A stretch of DNA of 64,000 nucleotides from Przewalskia tangutica (taxonomy: Eukaryota > Streptophyta > Magnoliopsida > Solanales > Solanaceae). Shown here one piece after another: positions 33,001-38,408 of the stretch. The stretch covers positions 12,769,501 to 12,833,500 of the forward strand of contig CM056733.1 in assembly GCA_029844215.1 (NCBI GenBank). Reading direction: 5' to 3'. A program made the position numbers and the translations under genes. The notes beneath the pieces were generated by a model. It ran no database searches. It had not been told where the DNA came from and worked only from the letters and a program-made list of their open reading frames with translations. How positions within the stretch are numbered: the first letter of the stretch is position 1; every line of letters begins with the position of its first letter.

Positions 33001-35528
33001 CATATCAGGCTAATCCTCACTGTCTTTGAAGCCACTTAAGGCCTTCATGACAACTGGGAAACAAGCCAACTTCTCCCCATAAACATGGTTCCTCAACTGC
33101 ACTCTGACATATGAGATTCACAGCTTGCCAACTACCTACCTTGGTTTGGCTTTAGGTGCAAAACATAAAGCTTCAAAGATACGGGAAGGGGTGCTAGAAA
33201 GAACTGAGAAAAGACTAGCCAAATGGGAATCTCAATATGTCTCACTAGGCGGCAGAGTAATTCTAGTGAACAGTGTATTGGACTCATAACCAACATATGC
33301 GATGTCTCTATTCCCCCTGTCAGTTAAGGTGGAAAAGAGGATGGACTCCCTCAGAAGGAATTTTATTTGGCAAAACAAGGAGAAAAAAAGTTTTCACTTG
33401 GTGAAATGAAAAACTATCATTGCAAGCAAAGAACATGGGGGGTTGGGAGTCAAAATTTGAGACTGCACAATAGAAGTCTCCTATTCAAATGATTGTGGAG
33501 ATGCAACAACCAACAAACTCTCTGGAGGAAGGTAATAGTAGTCAAAATCTCGCCAGAGATCACAATGGTGCACCAAGAAGATGAATTCCACACATGGAAC
33601 AACTAGAAACCAATCTTTTCTCTATGGCCCAGTTTGTCAGGAATACTAAAATCAAATGAGGAAATGGCAGGAAAACAGTATTTTGGGATGATAATTGGAT
33701 AGGACATGGCCTTCTGAAAGACCATTATCCTGATCATTTTCTTTTAGCAACAAATCCCCAAGCTAGAGTAGAAGAAGTTAGAGGACACCAAGGTTCGAAT
33801 CTGAGTTTCAGAAGATTACAGCATAATTGGGAAGTGAACAGAGCCGCTGAATTGTTAAGACAACTTGATCATATTCAAGGAACATTTAGCAATTAGCAGT
33901 GAACTGTGAAGACTCTTCTGTTTTGGGAAGGGGGCTAGCACTAGGTTTTTTTAATCAGGTCTGCTTATAAAATTTTGATGAGCAATAACGTGGGAATGCC
34001 CATGGAAACAAATTAGAAGGTGCTATGTGCTTCACATGTCTAGTAGCTAGAAAGGCTTGTCTAACTCATGAAAACCTAAGCAAGAGGGGCGTCCAACTAA
34101 GCTCTAGACGTTACTTATGTGAAAAGAAGATAGAGGATAACCCCCATTTGTTCTTACACTGTGCTGTCACTTTTCAACTATGGCAAATGTTCCTGAACGT
34201 GGTTCGTATGAGTTGGGTTATGCCAAAGGATCTTCTGAGGGGCTTGAGTGGTGTAGTTGGGTGTGGCAAACAAAAGAAACAGTGGACAAAGTTCCAGCAC
34301 ACATTTGGTGGACTGTGTGGAAGGAAAGGGATTCCAGATGTTTTGAGGAACAAAGAAACTCCATACAAGGAAATGAACTGAATTGTATGCTACTTTTCTT
34401 TCCATTTTGGTGTAAAAGCAACCCTGTAAATGATTCTGAATCCACGTTATAGAAGCCTGTAAGTTTTTGTCTAGAGGGATCTCTTATATTTTGTCAATCC
34501 GGGGATGTATATTGGTTTTCTAGTATTGATGTTTATATGAAATGTTATCATATTAAAAAAAACAGTTTCAGTCACAGAACAGGAGTTTCAGTTAATAAAC
34601 AACTAGAAAGAAAAAGGTAGAAGCCAAAAAAGGCAATCTCAAAAACAATGGAATTGCAAAAGCCTGGTATAGTCTTGGAACTTAAAGAACATATCCGTTC
34701 AACTAATGCAGAAATAATACAATTAATACCTCAAAGAAGAAACTAAGAAGTAGAGGAAATAGAAGCAGAGGGTTAAGTCACAAGAACTGAAAGGAAAAGA
34801 AAGCACTACCTGTTCAGCAATGCCAAGTCCAGTTCCTTCTCTCCAGCCATGTTTTTTTAACAACTGAAGAAACAAAGAACCCTTTATAGTCAGTACTTTG
34901 TAAAATGCAGGGGGTCAATGAAACGTCAGCCAGGTGGTTAACTATTTAAGGTGGACGTCAGGTCAAACTCATAATAGTATGAGTTATATATCCAATATAA
35001 AATGTTCATGTTTGGACTGAAGACATAACTCGCCCAGCTCTACCTAAAAGTAAGAGTTAAGGAGCAACAAATAACAAAGTTGCTAGCTTTTCTGTCGGTG
35101 GCTTGCCGACTAAAAGATTAAAAAGAGAGTAATTGAATTAGTGCTATTAAAAGCCATCCTCGGGTTATCGCTTTATAGCTGAAGCGTGTGCTTCAAACAA
35201 TGATGCACAAAGTGATCCCAAGATTGAGGAGTTTGATTAATATCGAAAACTACCAGTTATCTTAAATGTATTGTTGTAATAATTCATATGTATTGTTGAA
35301 AACTCGCAGTCTAATGTCGTGAATTGTGGGTGTGTGAACCTTGTCGCTTGTTTGCACTTTGTGATCGTTAAAGGTAATTTACAAGGGATAGGCAACATGA
35401 CATATTGTACAACAGTCTAAAAATAATTAAGGAGAGAAGCAGACCTTAAAACCAAGGTTGGAGGAATCGATAGGAATTGCCGCAGACGTACCTAAACCGG
35501 CGGATACGCCACCTTCATCCGATCCCAT
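11970..35528 (-). CDS. Small D111/G-patch domain protein, 4 exons, very long introns
   Basis: The joined exons 35528-35445, 34863-34810, 30797-30654 and 12089-11970 give 133 residues and a stop. The G-patch core starts at about residue 26 with GFKLLKKHGWREGTGLGIAE and continues in exon 3 with GRLEPV and RGLGAE. This is the glycine and aromatic spacing of G-patch domains, which in known proteins bind RNA or activate DEAH helicases. A lysine-rich linker follows, then a charged helical tail ending EFERAFFREFWPDNV. Size and layout match the short plant D111/G-patch proteins of unknown function. All introns are GT..AG and phase 0. ATG 35528 was chosen; an in-frame ATG at 35609 would add 27 residues. 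An RNA-processing role is inferred from the domain only. Confidence 0.88.
12506..12580 (+). repeat. Short tandem duplication beside the SINE tail
   Basis: The unit AATAATGGAAGAAAA(G/A)ATGTATCAACAACAA occurs at about 12506-12541 and again at 12549-12580. The CAA repeats are the complement of the TTG tail of the SINE, so the unit combines flank and tail. Confidence 0.6.
12570..12680 (-). mobile_element. TS-family SINE (Solanaceae), minus orientation
   Basis: The plus strand reads from CAACAACAAAATACCCAG through GTACGCAGACCTTACCCC to AATAGACCCTCGGTT. This is the reverse complement of the tRNA-derived TS SINE known from tobacco and relatives. The TTG-repeat tail lies at the low coordinate. It is one of the best clues to the plant family. 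Confidence 0.8.
12681..13980. other. Intronic sequence without a recognised gene
   Basis: AT-rich. A duplicated phrase, GTAGCCCTAGAGA, occurs at 12761 and 12791. The minus-strand open frame 12805-13044 and plus-strand frame 13208-13417 have no recognisable domain. Confidence 0.5.
13985..14800 (+). pseudogene. hAT-type (DUF659-like) transposase remnant
   Basis: Plus-strand frames read the DUF659/hAT core: FAKEVGGKKLQKL (about 14058), the region around NNVVHALTINGSLIK, then NGKEYKYSRVFDIIDKRC and LHQQGHAAGNILNPK (14251-14350). The protein is cut at 14461 by a Stowaway MITE and resumes as EQLGTYSHRNDEGLFG at about 14722. Stops and frameshifts occur throughout. No terminal inverted repeats were found. 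Confidence 0.72.
14462..14714. mobile_element. Stowaway-type MITE inside the hAT remnant
   Basis: Starts CTCCCTCTGTCCCAATTTG after a TA and ends CATAAATTGGGACCGAGGAA shortly before a TA. The ends are imperfect inverted repeats of the classic CTCCCTC..GTCCCAATTT family. Length is about 253 bases, with no coding capacity. The hAT reading continues on both sides, so it inserted into the hAT. Confidence 0.85.
15085..15831 (+). repeat. 5' LTR of a truncated chromovirus
   Basis: The right end is fixed by GGGGTATGACA at 15821-15831, followed two bases later by a tRNA-iMet primer-binding site. A TATA-like CATATAAATAG lies at 15355. The left end, near TGTTGATGG at about 15085, is a guess, because the partner LTR is missing. 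Confidence 0.62.
15834..15845 (+). other. Primer-binding site, tRNA-iMet
   Basis: TGGTATCAGAGC, a perfect match to the usual plant LTR-retrotransposon primer site, two bases after the LTR. Confidence 0.88.
15920..16906 (+). CDS. Chromovirus Gag (frameshifted at the zinc knuckle)
   Basis: A 328-residue open frame. It has an N-terminal coiled-coil-like part (residues 8-75), then a retrotransposon Gag domain (about 105-250) with WDMEQYFLAAHI, GDAKLWWRTR, ARDRLKTLKQGGSVRDYIKEF and AADSLVDFRL. A basic, lysine-rich linker follows. The CCHC knuckle that should follow is out of frame: the zero frame runs into an artificial tail from about residue 309, while the +1 frame continues with PHFARNCPNRKE into the protease. 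Capsid function is known for the family. This copy has lost pol beyond the protease. Confidence 0.85.
   Translation: MTARAPAELNAHIERLETLVGRTEEGSDLVDLITLNQSLNTKFEQYKIGIDARLAELVEQLRRANEQFDELRRAKIDSRSSLLWSHGRGADATQPIGVSGVSNQVFTGTRAKEFENFLWDMEQYFLAAHIAEKDQVSITSMYLTGDAKLWWRTRGVDDISAGRPRIETWARMREEMRSHFLPSNASWLARDRLKTLKQGGSVRDYIKEFTSLMLDIQNMSDEDKLHNFISGMQGWAQNELRRQNVKDLPSAIAAADSLVDFRLNHQGSDVSSSSKSKKGNVGTGKLDVEKGKGKVTDAGLVKRTVPKCWSTLCAKLSQPQGSQCYCCK
16870..17340 (+). pseudogene. Chromovirus aspartic protease fragment, cut at the pararetrovirus junction
   Basis: The +1 frame relative to gag reads into the retropepsin: VAMVDIGATHTFVDARIAKAL at about 17073-17135. The usual D-T/S-G active-site triad is D-I-G here, so the enzyme is probably dead. 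A frameshift near 17180 moves the reading to 17215-17335 (KHNVLVVPVGDYEAIIGIDF). The sequence stops at CTAGATGG, 17332-17339, where viral sequence takes over. RT, RNase H, integrase and 3' LTR are absent. Confidence 0.8.
17400..18290 (+). pseudogene. Pararetroviral reverse transcriptase (fragment A)
   Basis: Open from 17538 to 17879 (fingers region, with RLVINYKPLN), then broken by a frameshift near 17870. An in-frame TGA lies at 17944-17946. The catalytic YIDD box is intact at 18115-18126. A second frame break lies at 18181-18200, after which the connection domain reads in another frame. The same TGA and frame break occur in fragment B1, so they predate the duplication. Confidence 0.85.
18290..18995 (+). 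repeat. Tandem duplication of about 350 bases in the RT-thumb/RNase H start
   Basis: The block from GAGCCATAAAGTTCTCAACC (18289) to the start of RNase H is repeated from GAGCCATAGAGTTCTCAACC (18638). The copies differ at a few bases. One unit is open at 18535-18810; the first has a TAA at about 18497. Seen directly by comparing 18310-18575 with 18662-18928. Confidence 0.85.
18930..19200 (+). pseudogene. Pararetroviral RNase H, C-terminal part (fragment A)
   Basis: Reads on from the second duplicate unit through FQDDLVNKEFLPRVDC and FIKGEENSLPDS, with stops at about 19045, 19108 and 19178. The second stop replaces a residue in the ARWQALL-like segment of RNase H. Dead. Confidence 0.75.
19210..20400 (+). 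pseudogene. Pararetroviral downstream ORF (ORF4-like), fragment A
   Basis: Located between RNase H and the promoter, the place of the last ORF (transactivator or P6-like) in caulimovirids; function not proven. Open pieces are 19557-19862 and 19926-20333, interrupted by a TGA at about 19860 that replaces a Trp kept in B2. Features: an N-terminal segment QSRFTVLGDFPK, aromatic-rich blocks AWFNFLYIRPNT and EWWNIFGGN, and KWSP-like basic tail with a charged helical end. I do not recognise a catalytic motif. Confidence 0.65.
20401..20832 (+). promoter_or_regulatory. Pararetroviral intergenic promoter, fragment A
   Basis: TATATAAG at 20703-20710 is a canonical TATA box, preceded by an A/G-rich segment and followed by a pyrimidine-rich leader and the primer-binding site. 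The position just after the last ORF and just before the PBS matches the 35S-like promoter of this virus family. It directs plus-strand transcription, antisense to the host gene. Confidence 0.65.
20833..20844 (+). other. Primer-binding site remnant, tRNA-Met (fragment A)
   Basis: TGGTATCAGATA keeps the first ten bases of the tRNA-Met site. The match breaks where the reverse-oriented B2 leader begins, so the junction lies in the PBS itself. Confidence 0.7.
21008..21019 (-). other. Primer-binding site, tRNA-Met (fragment B2, 3' side)
   Basis: Minus-strand TGGTATCAAAGC; ten of twelve bases match the tRNA-Met site. The leader runs on toward 20843. Confidence 0.75.
21020..21540 (-). promoter_or_regulatory. 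Pararetroviral intergenic promoter, fragment B2
   Basis: Minus-strand TATATAAG at 21214-21207 in the same context as in fragment A. Between promoter and PBS there are about 65 extra bases (about 21044-21110) absent from A. It points in the direction of the host gene, toward exon 4. The plus-strand open frame 21260-21535 is a shadow. Confidence 0.62.
21541..22468 (-). pseudogene. Pararetroviral downstream ORF (ORF4-like), fragment B2
   Basis: Open from 22468 to 21929 (179 residues), keeping TLDKQYENFRVQDLLK, DYKDAWFNFLYIRPNT and IPRWFYE, then a stop and remnants to about 21541. It is homologous to 19441-20400 of fragment A on the other strand. Between them the two copies show which residues are conserved, but no enzymatic motif is seen. 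Confidence 0.68.
22568..22837 (-). pseudogene. Deletion-fusion of ORF2 to the downstream ORF (fragment B2)
   Basis: An 89-residue frame. The first about 70 residues match ORF2 of B1; from 22615 onward they match the start of the downstream ORF of fragment A. The switch happens within the shared nonamer CCTAGTGGA (CCCAGTGGA in A). A deletion of coat protein, protease, RT and RNase H produced it. Not a normal gene. Confidence 0.8.
22838..23402 (-). pseudogene. Pararetroviral ORF2, N-terminal part (fragment B2)
   Basis: Open at 23402-23163 (serine-rich region with KFLRSNSKSSSRYSFAASSS), then broken. Matches 29148-28440 of B1. In the family this position holds the N-terminal part of the coat-protein/polyprotein ORF. 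Function here is inferred by position only. Confidence 0.65.
23412..24050 (-). CDS. Pararetroviral movement protein, fragment B2
   Basis: A 212-residue frame with the features of the 30K movement-protein superfamily of plant viruses: an N-terminal helical region, a hydrophobic beta core around PLYRLGLDTPICLLLRDARL, and the conserved LARGPVYFNCYPNFSI segment. In living viruses such proteins act at plasmodesmata to move virus between cells. This copy is open over its length, but its C-terminus differs from B1 through a frame change. No evidence of expression. Confidence 0.78.
   Translation of the reverse strand: MLNSENLSTSRIAKVERYLQNWNILKESFKSVYETGRFDFVKNYNIKTCESTIAINNSKEIIKLLSFQGINRYKKNLISYTGLVQVAVKPLYRLGLDTPICLLLRDARLLNFDDSLLGVLQSNLARGPVYFNCYPNFSIDINDQNVMDTLTLNIKTKNMNSKINTKEIAVIYRVYYRLMKTTLASKAKLMSNKGATMLMEANQERSSVFVVD
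24051..24847 (-). other. Pararetroviral leader and primer-binding site, fragment B2
   Basis: The PBS on the minus strand (TGGTATCAAAAAGC, 24847-24834) is followed by a leader of about 780 bases without a long ORF. The 24540-24660 segment is GC-richer with an interrupted inverted-repeat look. A nearly identical leader lies at 30483-29803. Confidence 0.7.
24861..24975 (-). other. Scrambled junction of three viral fragments
   Basis: Between the RNase H end of B1 (24976) and the PBS of B2 (24847) lie two short pieces from elsewhere in the genome: 24970-24918 from the start of ORF2 (compare 28995-28940) and 24915-24861 from the protease-RT boundary (compare 26020-25965). Orientation is minus for both. 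Confidence 0.75.
24976..25590 (-). pseudogene. Pararetroviral RT C-terminal half and RNase H start (fragment B1)
   Basis: Begins after a TGA at 25593-25591. The YIDD catalytic box is kept at 25422-25411. The frame break at 25356-25337 is identical to the one in fragment A. It ends at the conserved IVEIDAS of RNase H, where it is cut. The open piece 25134-24913 runs into the scrambled junction. Confidence 0.82.
25591..26643 (-). CDS. Pararetroviral protease and N-terminal RT (fragment B1)
   Basis: A 350-residue frame. The aspartic protease active site is ALLDTGADQN at about residues 62-71, and its flap region lies about 35-60 residues on. RT fingers follow from residue 235 with VTLPYEDNF and GAPRLVINYKPF. 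In the family the protease matures the polyprotein and the RT copies pregenomic RNA into DNA. The frame ends at the TGA that replaces a residue before FWQIQIEEKDKY. It starts inside a larger polyprotein frame, so the first Met is not a true start. Confidence 0.82.
   Translation of the reverse strand: MEGIFEAGTSKDISAANSDEEKGDERNSEQSNIKTISKVKALSYHIPVKLVINKNFALNKIALLDTGADQNCISEGLVPTKYLEKSTTKLYSATGERLKINFKLSKAHICNNGVCFINDVVVTRNITEEIILGITQIKPYIAKLDGIYTTSLEKEIVFPYLNPLSSKDSKCVKQNTIFRIHLLTNQINYLKEDINIKRIESTLKTPEVVSKIKSLQDSMQIEICSELLYAFWERKRHVVTLPYEDNFSEKDIPTKARPIQMSHELMEHYKKEVNDLLQKKIIRPSKSQWSCSAFYVNKNAEKERGAPRLVINYKPFTQVLKWIRYPIPNKRDLLKRTYKANIYSKFDMKS
26644..26804 (-). pseudogene. Linker between coat-protein region and protease (fragment B1)
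   Basis: Minus-strand frames here give a coiled-coil-like stretch (DLQGEVSQLKKEINEV) ahead of the protease, with a stop at about 26687. Known caulimovirids often carry such a helical segment here. Confidence 0.5.
26805..27420 (-). pseudogene. Coat-protein C-terminus with basic tract and CCHC zinc knuckle (fragment B1)
   Basis: A lysine/arginine-rich tract (about 27370-27240) precedes an intact CWNCGKSGHMSTNDC knuckle (about 27226-27184; C-x2-C-x4-H-x4-C). An acidic, serine-rich tail follows (27140-27000), then CSCTGTICTCSNQF. This arrangement is the nucleic-acid-binding end of caulimovirid coat proteins. The reading frame changes between 27152-27406 and 26805-27200. Confidence 0.75.
27421..28080 (-). 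pseudogene. Coat-protein core (fragment B1)
   Basis: Minus-strand translation shows a caulimovirid coat core: WNIDGLAEGQIYTNLQEMGI, IATILTSGFSGMLKN, a stop at 27811, then CIAKHFVGEPKLFQGRSLEI and DFRWYKDIFLNKVMMREDC. Interrupted by at least two stops and one frame change. Confidence 0.68.
27951..28877 (-). CDS. Pararetroviral ORF2 region, upstream of coat protein (fragment B1)
   Basis: A 308-residue frame. Features: ELWKSPEHAIKRKWYVESYP, a segment ending in KEIKPSG, then a glutamine/asparagine-rich helical stretch (IIQQNNYTNQLLQVVANQL) and a conserved SYRPFKIPQF element before the coat core. It is part of the coat/polyprotein ORF by position. A stop upstream at 28929 separates it from the serine-rich start (29148-28930). 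No enzymatic motif. Confidence 0.65.
   Translation of the reverse strand: MNEPMEGASSPSQSDMCGSQPSKEGKGIDMIKSEKRFKINHKLLGELWKSPEHAIKRKWYVESYPEETRISFRKQWIKDMERVGCNIEFFKWFEITDQTNNSKECLSTIVSKWYTKIKTIESEIPPVEQIKIVVEGEVIIASPFKKEIKPSGNSNKMVDKEDLNKIIQQNNYTNQLLQVVANQLTLTKGKTILNDKPECSKNNTEEESYRPFKIPQFAASSYPTFSNKVEYSDDMIEAINQKMKELDIQAKDKETIKPLPVIVLILINSLNTGEKTTGINQPFLICNMRTTETRLPQPSLEQRFQNGI
29101..29802 (-). CDS. Pararetroviral movement protein (fragment B1)
   Basis: A 233-residue frame, nearly identical to 24050-23412 over the first about 205 residues, with the conserved LARGPVCFNCYPNF segment of the 30K superfamily. The C-terminal tail ends at a TAA that overlaps the start of ORF2 in another frame, the normal tight packing of these genomes. 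The two copies make this the best-conserved gene of the cluster. Confidence 0.8.
   Translation of the reverse strand: MLNSENLSTSRIAKVERYLQNWNILKESFKSVYETGRFDFVKNYNIKTCESTIAINNSKEIIKLLSFQDINRYKKNLISYTGLVQVAVKPLYRLGLDTPICLLLRDARLLNFDDSLLGVLQSNLARGPVCFNCYPNFSVDINDQNVMDTLTLNIKTKNMNSKINTKEIAVIYRVYYRLMKITLAPNAKLMSNKATMLMEANQEHSSVFVPRMLKWNEILAKMNGTSMPSPTKN
29803..30483 (-). other. Pararetroviral leader (fragment B1), truncated
   Basis: Matches 24740-24051 almost base for base. It stops at 30483 inside the phrase GATACTGCTC, losing the PBS. Intron sequence of the host gene follows to exon 3. Confidence 0.72.
30654..30797 (-). CDS. Exon 3 of the G-patch gene
   Basis: A 48-codon exon from GRLEPVPAYIKNNKRGLGAE to LKDGDKES. 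The acceptor is CTCAACAG and the donor is GTAAGT, the strongest donor in the gene. It carries the second half of the G-patch and a basic linker. The reading frame is open across the whole exon. Confidence 0.9.
30798..34809 (-). other. Intron 2 of the G-patch gene (4012 bases)
   Basis: GT..AG intron enlarged by a plus-strand, 5'-truncated LINE (about 31700-34562), which is antisense to the gene. The bases 30798-31700 and 34563-34809 show no recognised element; the minus-strand open frame 30966-31382 has no family likeness. Confidence 0.8.
31700..34562 (+). mobile_element. 5'-truncated LINE (L1-type) remnant
   Basis: Plus-strand translation in shifting frames gives the linker before RT (31950-32150, with GRDKNTKFLHRMANNRRR), RT blocks (32200-33050, with KERSKELRNFRPINIIGG readable across a frameshift), and the zf-RVT-like C-terminal domain (34025-34240, RRYLCEKKIEDNPHLFLHC). 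It ends in an A-rich tail at 34554-34562. The endonuclease domain is absent, typical of incomplete target-primed reverse transcription. The RT carries stops and the FADD box is damaged, so it is dead. Confidence 0.85.
34810..34863 (-). CDS. Exon 2 of the G-patch gene
   Basis: An 18-codon exon, LLKKHGWREGTGLGIAEQ, flanked by TTCTTCAG and by the donor GTAGTG. It carries the core G-patch glycines. Too short for simple open-frame detection. Confidence 0.88.
34864..35444 (-). other. Intron 1 of the G-patch gene (581 bases)
   Basis: GT..AG intron. No recognised element or gene inside. Confidence 0.75.
35445..35528 (-). CDS. Exon 1 of the G-patch gene
   Basis: Codes for 28 residues starting MGSDEGG and ending SSNLGFK. 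The donor is AAG|GTCTGC. The small acidic and serine-rich N-terminus leads straight into the first G-patch residues. The open frame continues upstream to another ATG at 35609, so the start is not fully certain. Confidence 0.82.
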
Positions 35529-35681
35529 ACCTTTGCTATTCCTAACTCCTGCGAAAAGCCCTTGCACAAACAGCGAACAAATTTCACAATCAAAATGATA
35601 AGACACCACCTGGCTTCAATCACCAAATTCCTTTTCTTTTTCTTTACAATTCCTACAAACTTCTTTTTATTAATATTTTTG
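35529..35681 (-). promoter_or_regulatory. 5' UTR and proximal promoter of the G-patch gene
   Basis: About 150 bases between the start codon and the end of the inverted-repeat element. No TATA box was fixed. The gene's older promoter must lie within or beyond that element. Confidence 0.4.
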
Positions 35682-36654
35682 TAGGGAAAAGGTCTAAAAT
35701 ACCCTCTACTTTTATAAATTGGCAATTTCTACCCCATTACAAGTTAGGGCTAAATATACTTCTCTCGTTACAAGTTGTGATAAAAAATATCCCTATGTTA
35801 GCAAAAGTTCTAAAAATAGCCCTCATTTCACAGAAACTTTCAAATCAAACCCAAATAATATGTTTTAATTGAAATTATACATCCCTTCTTTAACCTGATC
35901 CGCGACCTACGAAATTGACTCATACCAAATTAAATCCCAACAGTAATGGCTTTCATTTTCATTAGATAAGCATAACACAAGAACAGAGGGGGAAAGAGCT
36001 TCATTGTTGCTGCTCGTCGGCGTTGAACTCACCGGTAAGGATTGGTTGTTATTGCTAGTTGCTCTGGCAATGGTGAGGAAGAATGAAGAGGCTGAGATTT
36101 TTGTTGGCGTTATTGGTTGGTGGAGACAATGGTTAGCCAGAGAAGGAGGGTTGTTTGAGTGGAAAGGTGGTGGTGTTGCGGAGCTCAAGAAGAGTAAAGA
36201 GAGGGTGTGAAGTGGTGTGGTGGAGGTGGCAAGGGAGAGAAGTGAGTGAAAAAGGGATGGTTGTGTGGTGGTGGCTAGGCGGTCTAGTTGGGTATGGTGG
36301 TGGCTGCGATGGGGTTTTGATGGTTTTTCTAGTTGGAGAAGTGGAGGGACGGCGACAAATATGGGAGAAGGAGGAGGGCAGCAGTTCGTTGGTGGATTAG
36401 TGAAGGAGGACGACATTTCGTTGGATGAGGGTTTAATTTGGTATGAGTCAATTTTATTTAGTGGGTCATGGATCGGGTTAAAAGAGGAGTTGTGTGATTT
36501 AAATTGAAATTGGGTTATTTGATTTTGATTTGGGAGTTTCTGGGGTATTTTTAGAAATTTTGCTATTACGAGGAGTATTTTTACCCCAATTTGTAACGAG
36601 ATGGGTAGAGTTGGCCCCAACTTGAATGAAGGATATTTTTGACCCTTTTTCCTA
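35682..36654. mobile_element. Long-TIR DNA element (MULE or Pack-MULE-like)
   Basis: The first about 260 bases (TAGGGAAAAGGTCTAAAATA...) and the last about 235 bases are imperfect inverted repeats: the reverse complement of the right end begins TAGGAAAAAGGGTCAAAAAT. Matches run in order to GACTCATACCAAATTAAA at 35921 and its complement near 36440. The core (about 35950-36420) is GGTGG-rich and unrelated to transposase, suggesting a captured fragment. The AT-rich flanks (ATTTTTGTA and TATTTTATA) could be a decayed 9-bp duplication. Confidence 0.68.
35907..36620 (-). CDS. Uncertain 237-residue frame inside the long-TIR element
   Basis: Proline, serine and threonine-rich with no recognised domain. 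Both its ends lie in the TIR arms, so it is probably a chance frame across the element or part of a captured gene fragment. The opposite strand has three overlapping frames, as expected of compositional bias. Confidence 0.2.
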   Translation of the reverse strand: MGPTLPISLQIGVKILLVIAKFLKIPQKLPNQNQITQFQFKSHNSSFNPIHDPLNKIDSYQIKPSSNEMSSSFTNPPTNCCPPPSPIFVAVPPLLQLEKPSKPHRSHHHTQLDRLATTTQPSLFHSLLSLATSTTPLHTLSLLFLSSATPPPFHSNNPPSLANHCLHQPITPTKISASSFFLTIARATSNNNQSLPVSSTPTSSNNEALSPSVLVLCLSNENESHYCWDLIWYESIS

Positions 36655-37129
36655 TTTTATATACTATCGGGGATAGCCCGCGCTGAGCTCTGACCCAATT
36701 ACTAAGAAACTTTTTATTCTTCTATGAAGTTTCTTCGAGCAATTAGAACTGATTGCAGTGGTCACTTATTCTTTGGAAACTGTTTTAGACAAAGCTCTAG
36801 ATGCAACTATAGAAAAATATAACAATTTAGTGGTACTCGATAAAATATATACCTCAACATGACTAAGATGTAGAAGACTATTTAATCTTGTAAATGTATA
36901 TAAATGTGCTCCTATATCCATTTTCAACATTTGTCAATAACTGATATTTTAGTATGTGTTATAATTTGAATGGATTCTGAGTTAAGTAAATGAGATACTT
37001 AGATCATATGGTCTTAAATTAAAAATGTTTGTAATGTATTAAAAAGCCCACTGAATGTTGTAGTTTTTAAGTACAAATGTAAGATATGTGAGTGGTGATG
37101 TGAAAAACGGAAAAATAACAACAATTATT
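36655..37129. other. Intergenic, no recognised feature
   Basis: AT-rich; no open frame of note and no repeat found by eye. Confidence 0.5.
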
Positions 37130-38002
37130 TGTTAGAAATCTGAAAATAATCAATTATGAGGGATTGCTGAATCGATCGAATTTTTGATCTATCTTTAAGA
37201 TAATATTGTCATGTATATCCTTTTAACGGTTGTAATGACAACTTATCTCTTAAGATAAAACAGCAATCAAACAAATGAGCAAAGGGAGTTCAAGTGTTTG
37301 CTTTGGAAGAAAGATCTTTGAGTGTTTGTGATTGCAAGAGAGGAAGAATACTTTCAGAAATGTATTGTGTCAAGTGTGTTTTTCAAATGAGTCAAATGCC
37401 TCATTTTATAGTGTTGAGAAGAAGACCCTCCAACTAGCCAATTTATGGCTTTGAATGACCAAGTAATGACCATTAGTATGGAGTTACAATTCAGCCAAGT
37501 AATAGCTGAATTCAAAAGCAGAATAATGAGAAGTTAATCATCCAAAGTCAGCCCAAACGTCAGTTTTTATTTTTCTCCAACGGATCGAAACGGCCAGCGA
37601 CGCGCCTGCGGCGGCGCGCGCCCAAAACGAGAGGCACGTCGCGCATCAGAGTGGCGCCGTGACGAAACGAGAGACTTGGCGTCGCGGCCTGCGTGAAGGC
37701 TGCGGCGCTCAAAGACCACGTTGCTGCCATCGCTCTATCGCCGCGGCGATTCATGACTCTTTTCATCTTTTAACACATTACACACTTCTTCCTTCATTTA
37801 CCAACGTCAATAACCGTATATTACCTTACGTCTCAAAACAATTCGTATACGTACCAATATATCTTCCATTAAGGAAATTACGATCATTGGCACTATGTGT
37901 GCACGTGTGTGGAAACAAGGTTTCCTACGTGTGGGGCCCCAATTGTTCGAGTCATAATTAATAGGATTAACTTTATTTCACGTTTAATAAATGTTTCTAA
38001 CA
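37130..38002 (-). repeat. Solo Copia LTR, minus orientation, same family as 10203
   Basis: Bounded by TGTTAGAAATC and GTTTCTAACA, which are inverted repeats. Its reverse complement aligns with 10203-11040 from end to end. A CpG-dense block lies at 37585-37745, with the short open frames there. A target duplication is not evident (TTATT against AAATA), so the insertion is old or altered. Confidence 0.78.
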
Positions 38003-38408
38003 AAATATTAAATTTAACGAGTTACTAAATATAAAAAATGATATTTTAAATTAATAAAAAAAATAAAAGTAAGATACATTTATATAAAATAATGAAATAC
38101 TTTATTCTATTTATTCTTCACCCCAACTTTTTCTTCTTTTGGTTTTTTTGAAAGCAGTCTCTGCAACAAAAAATGTTGCACCATTTTTTTGTGGTGATCT
38201 TGTTTAGTGGAAGAAAATATTATTTTTACTTTTCTGCTTCTTTCTATTTCACTACAAATATAAGAATCACATTTAGAAAGTTTTTTTGGTAAATTCTCAT
38301 AAATCTCATGTATTTTTGTTATTATGTCACATCAAACTAAGATAATATTTTTTGTGGGAGATGAAGTAACAATTTCTCTCAATCCAATAGATCAATTAAG
38401 ATACTATG
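38003..38408. other. AT-rich intergenic sequence
   Basis: Very AT-rich (for example 38010-38110), no coding potential. It ends at the LINE 3' terminus. Confidence 0.5.

Noticed and set aside
35907..36620. A 237-codon frame as a host gene
   Set aside because: It spans both arms of an inverted-repeat element and is low in complexity; kept only as a low-confidence feature.
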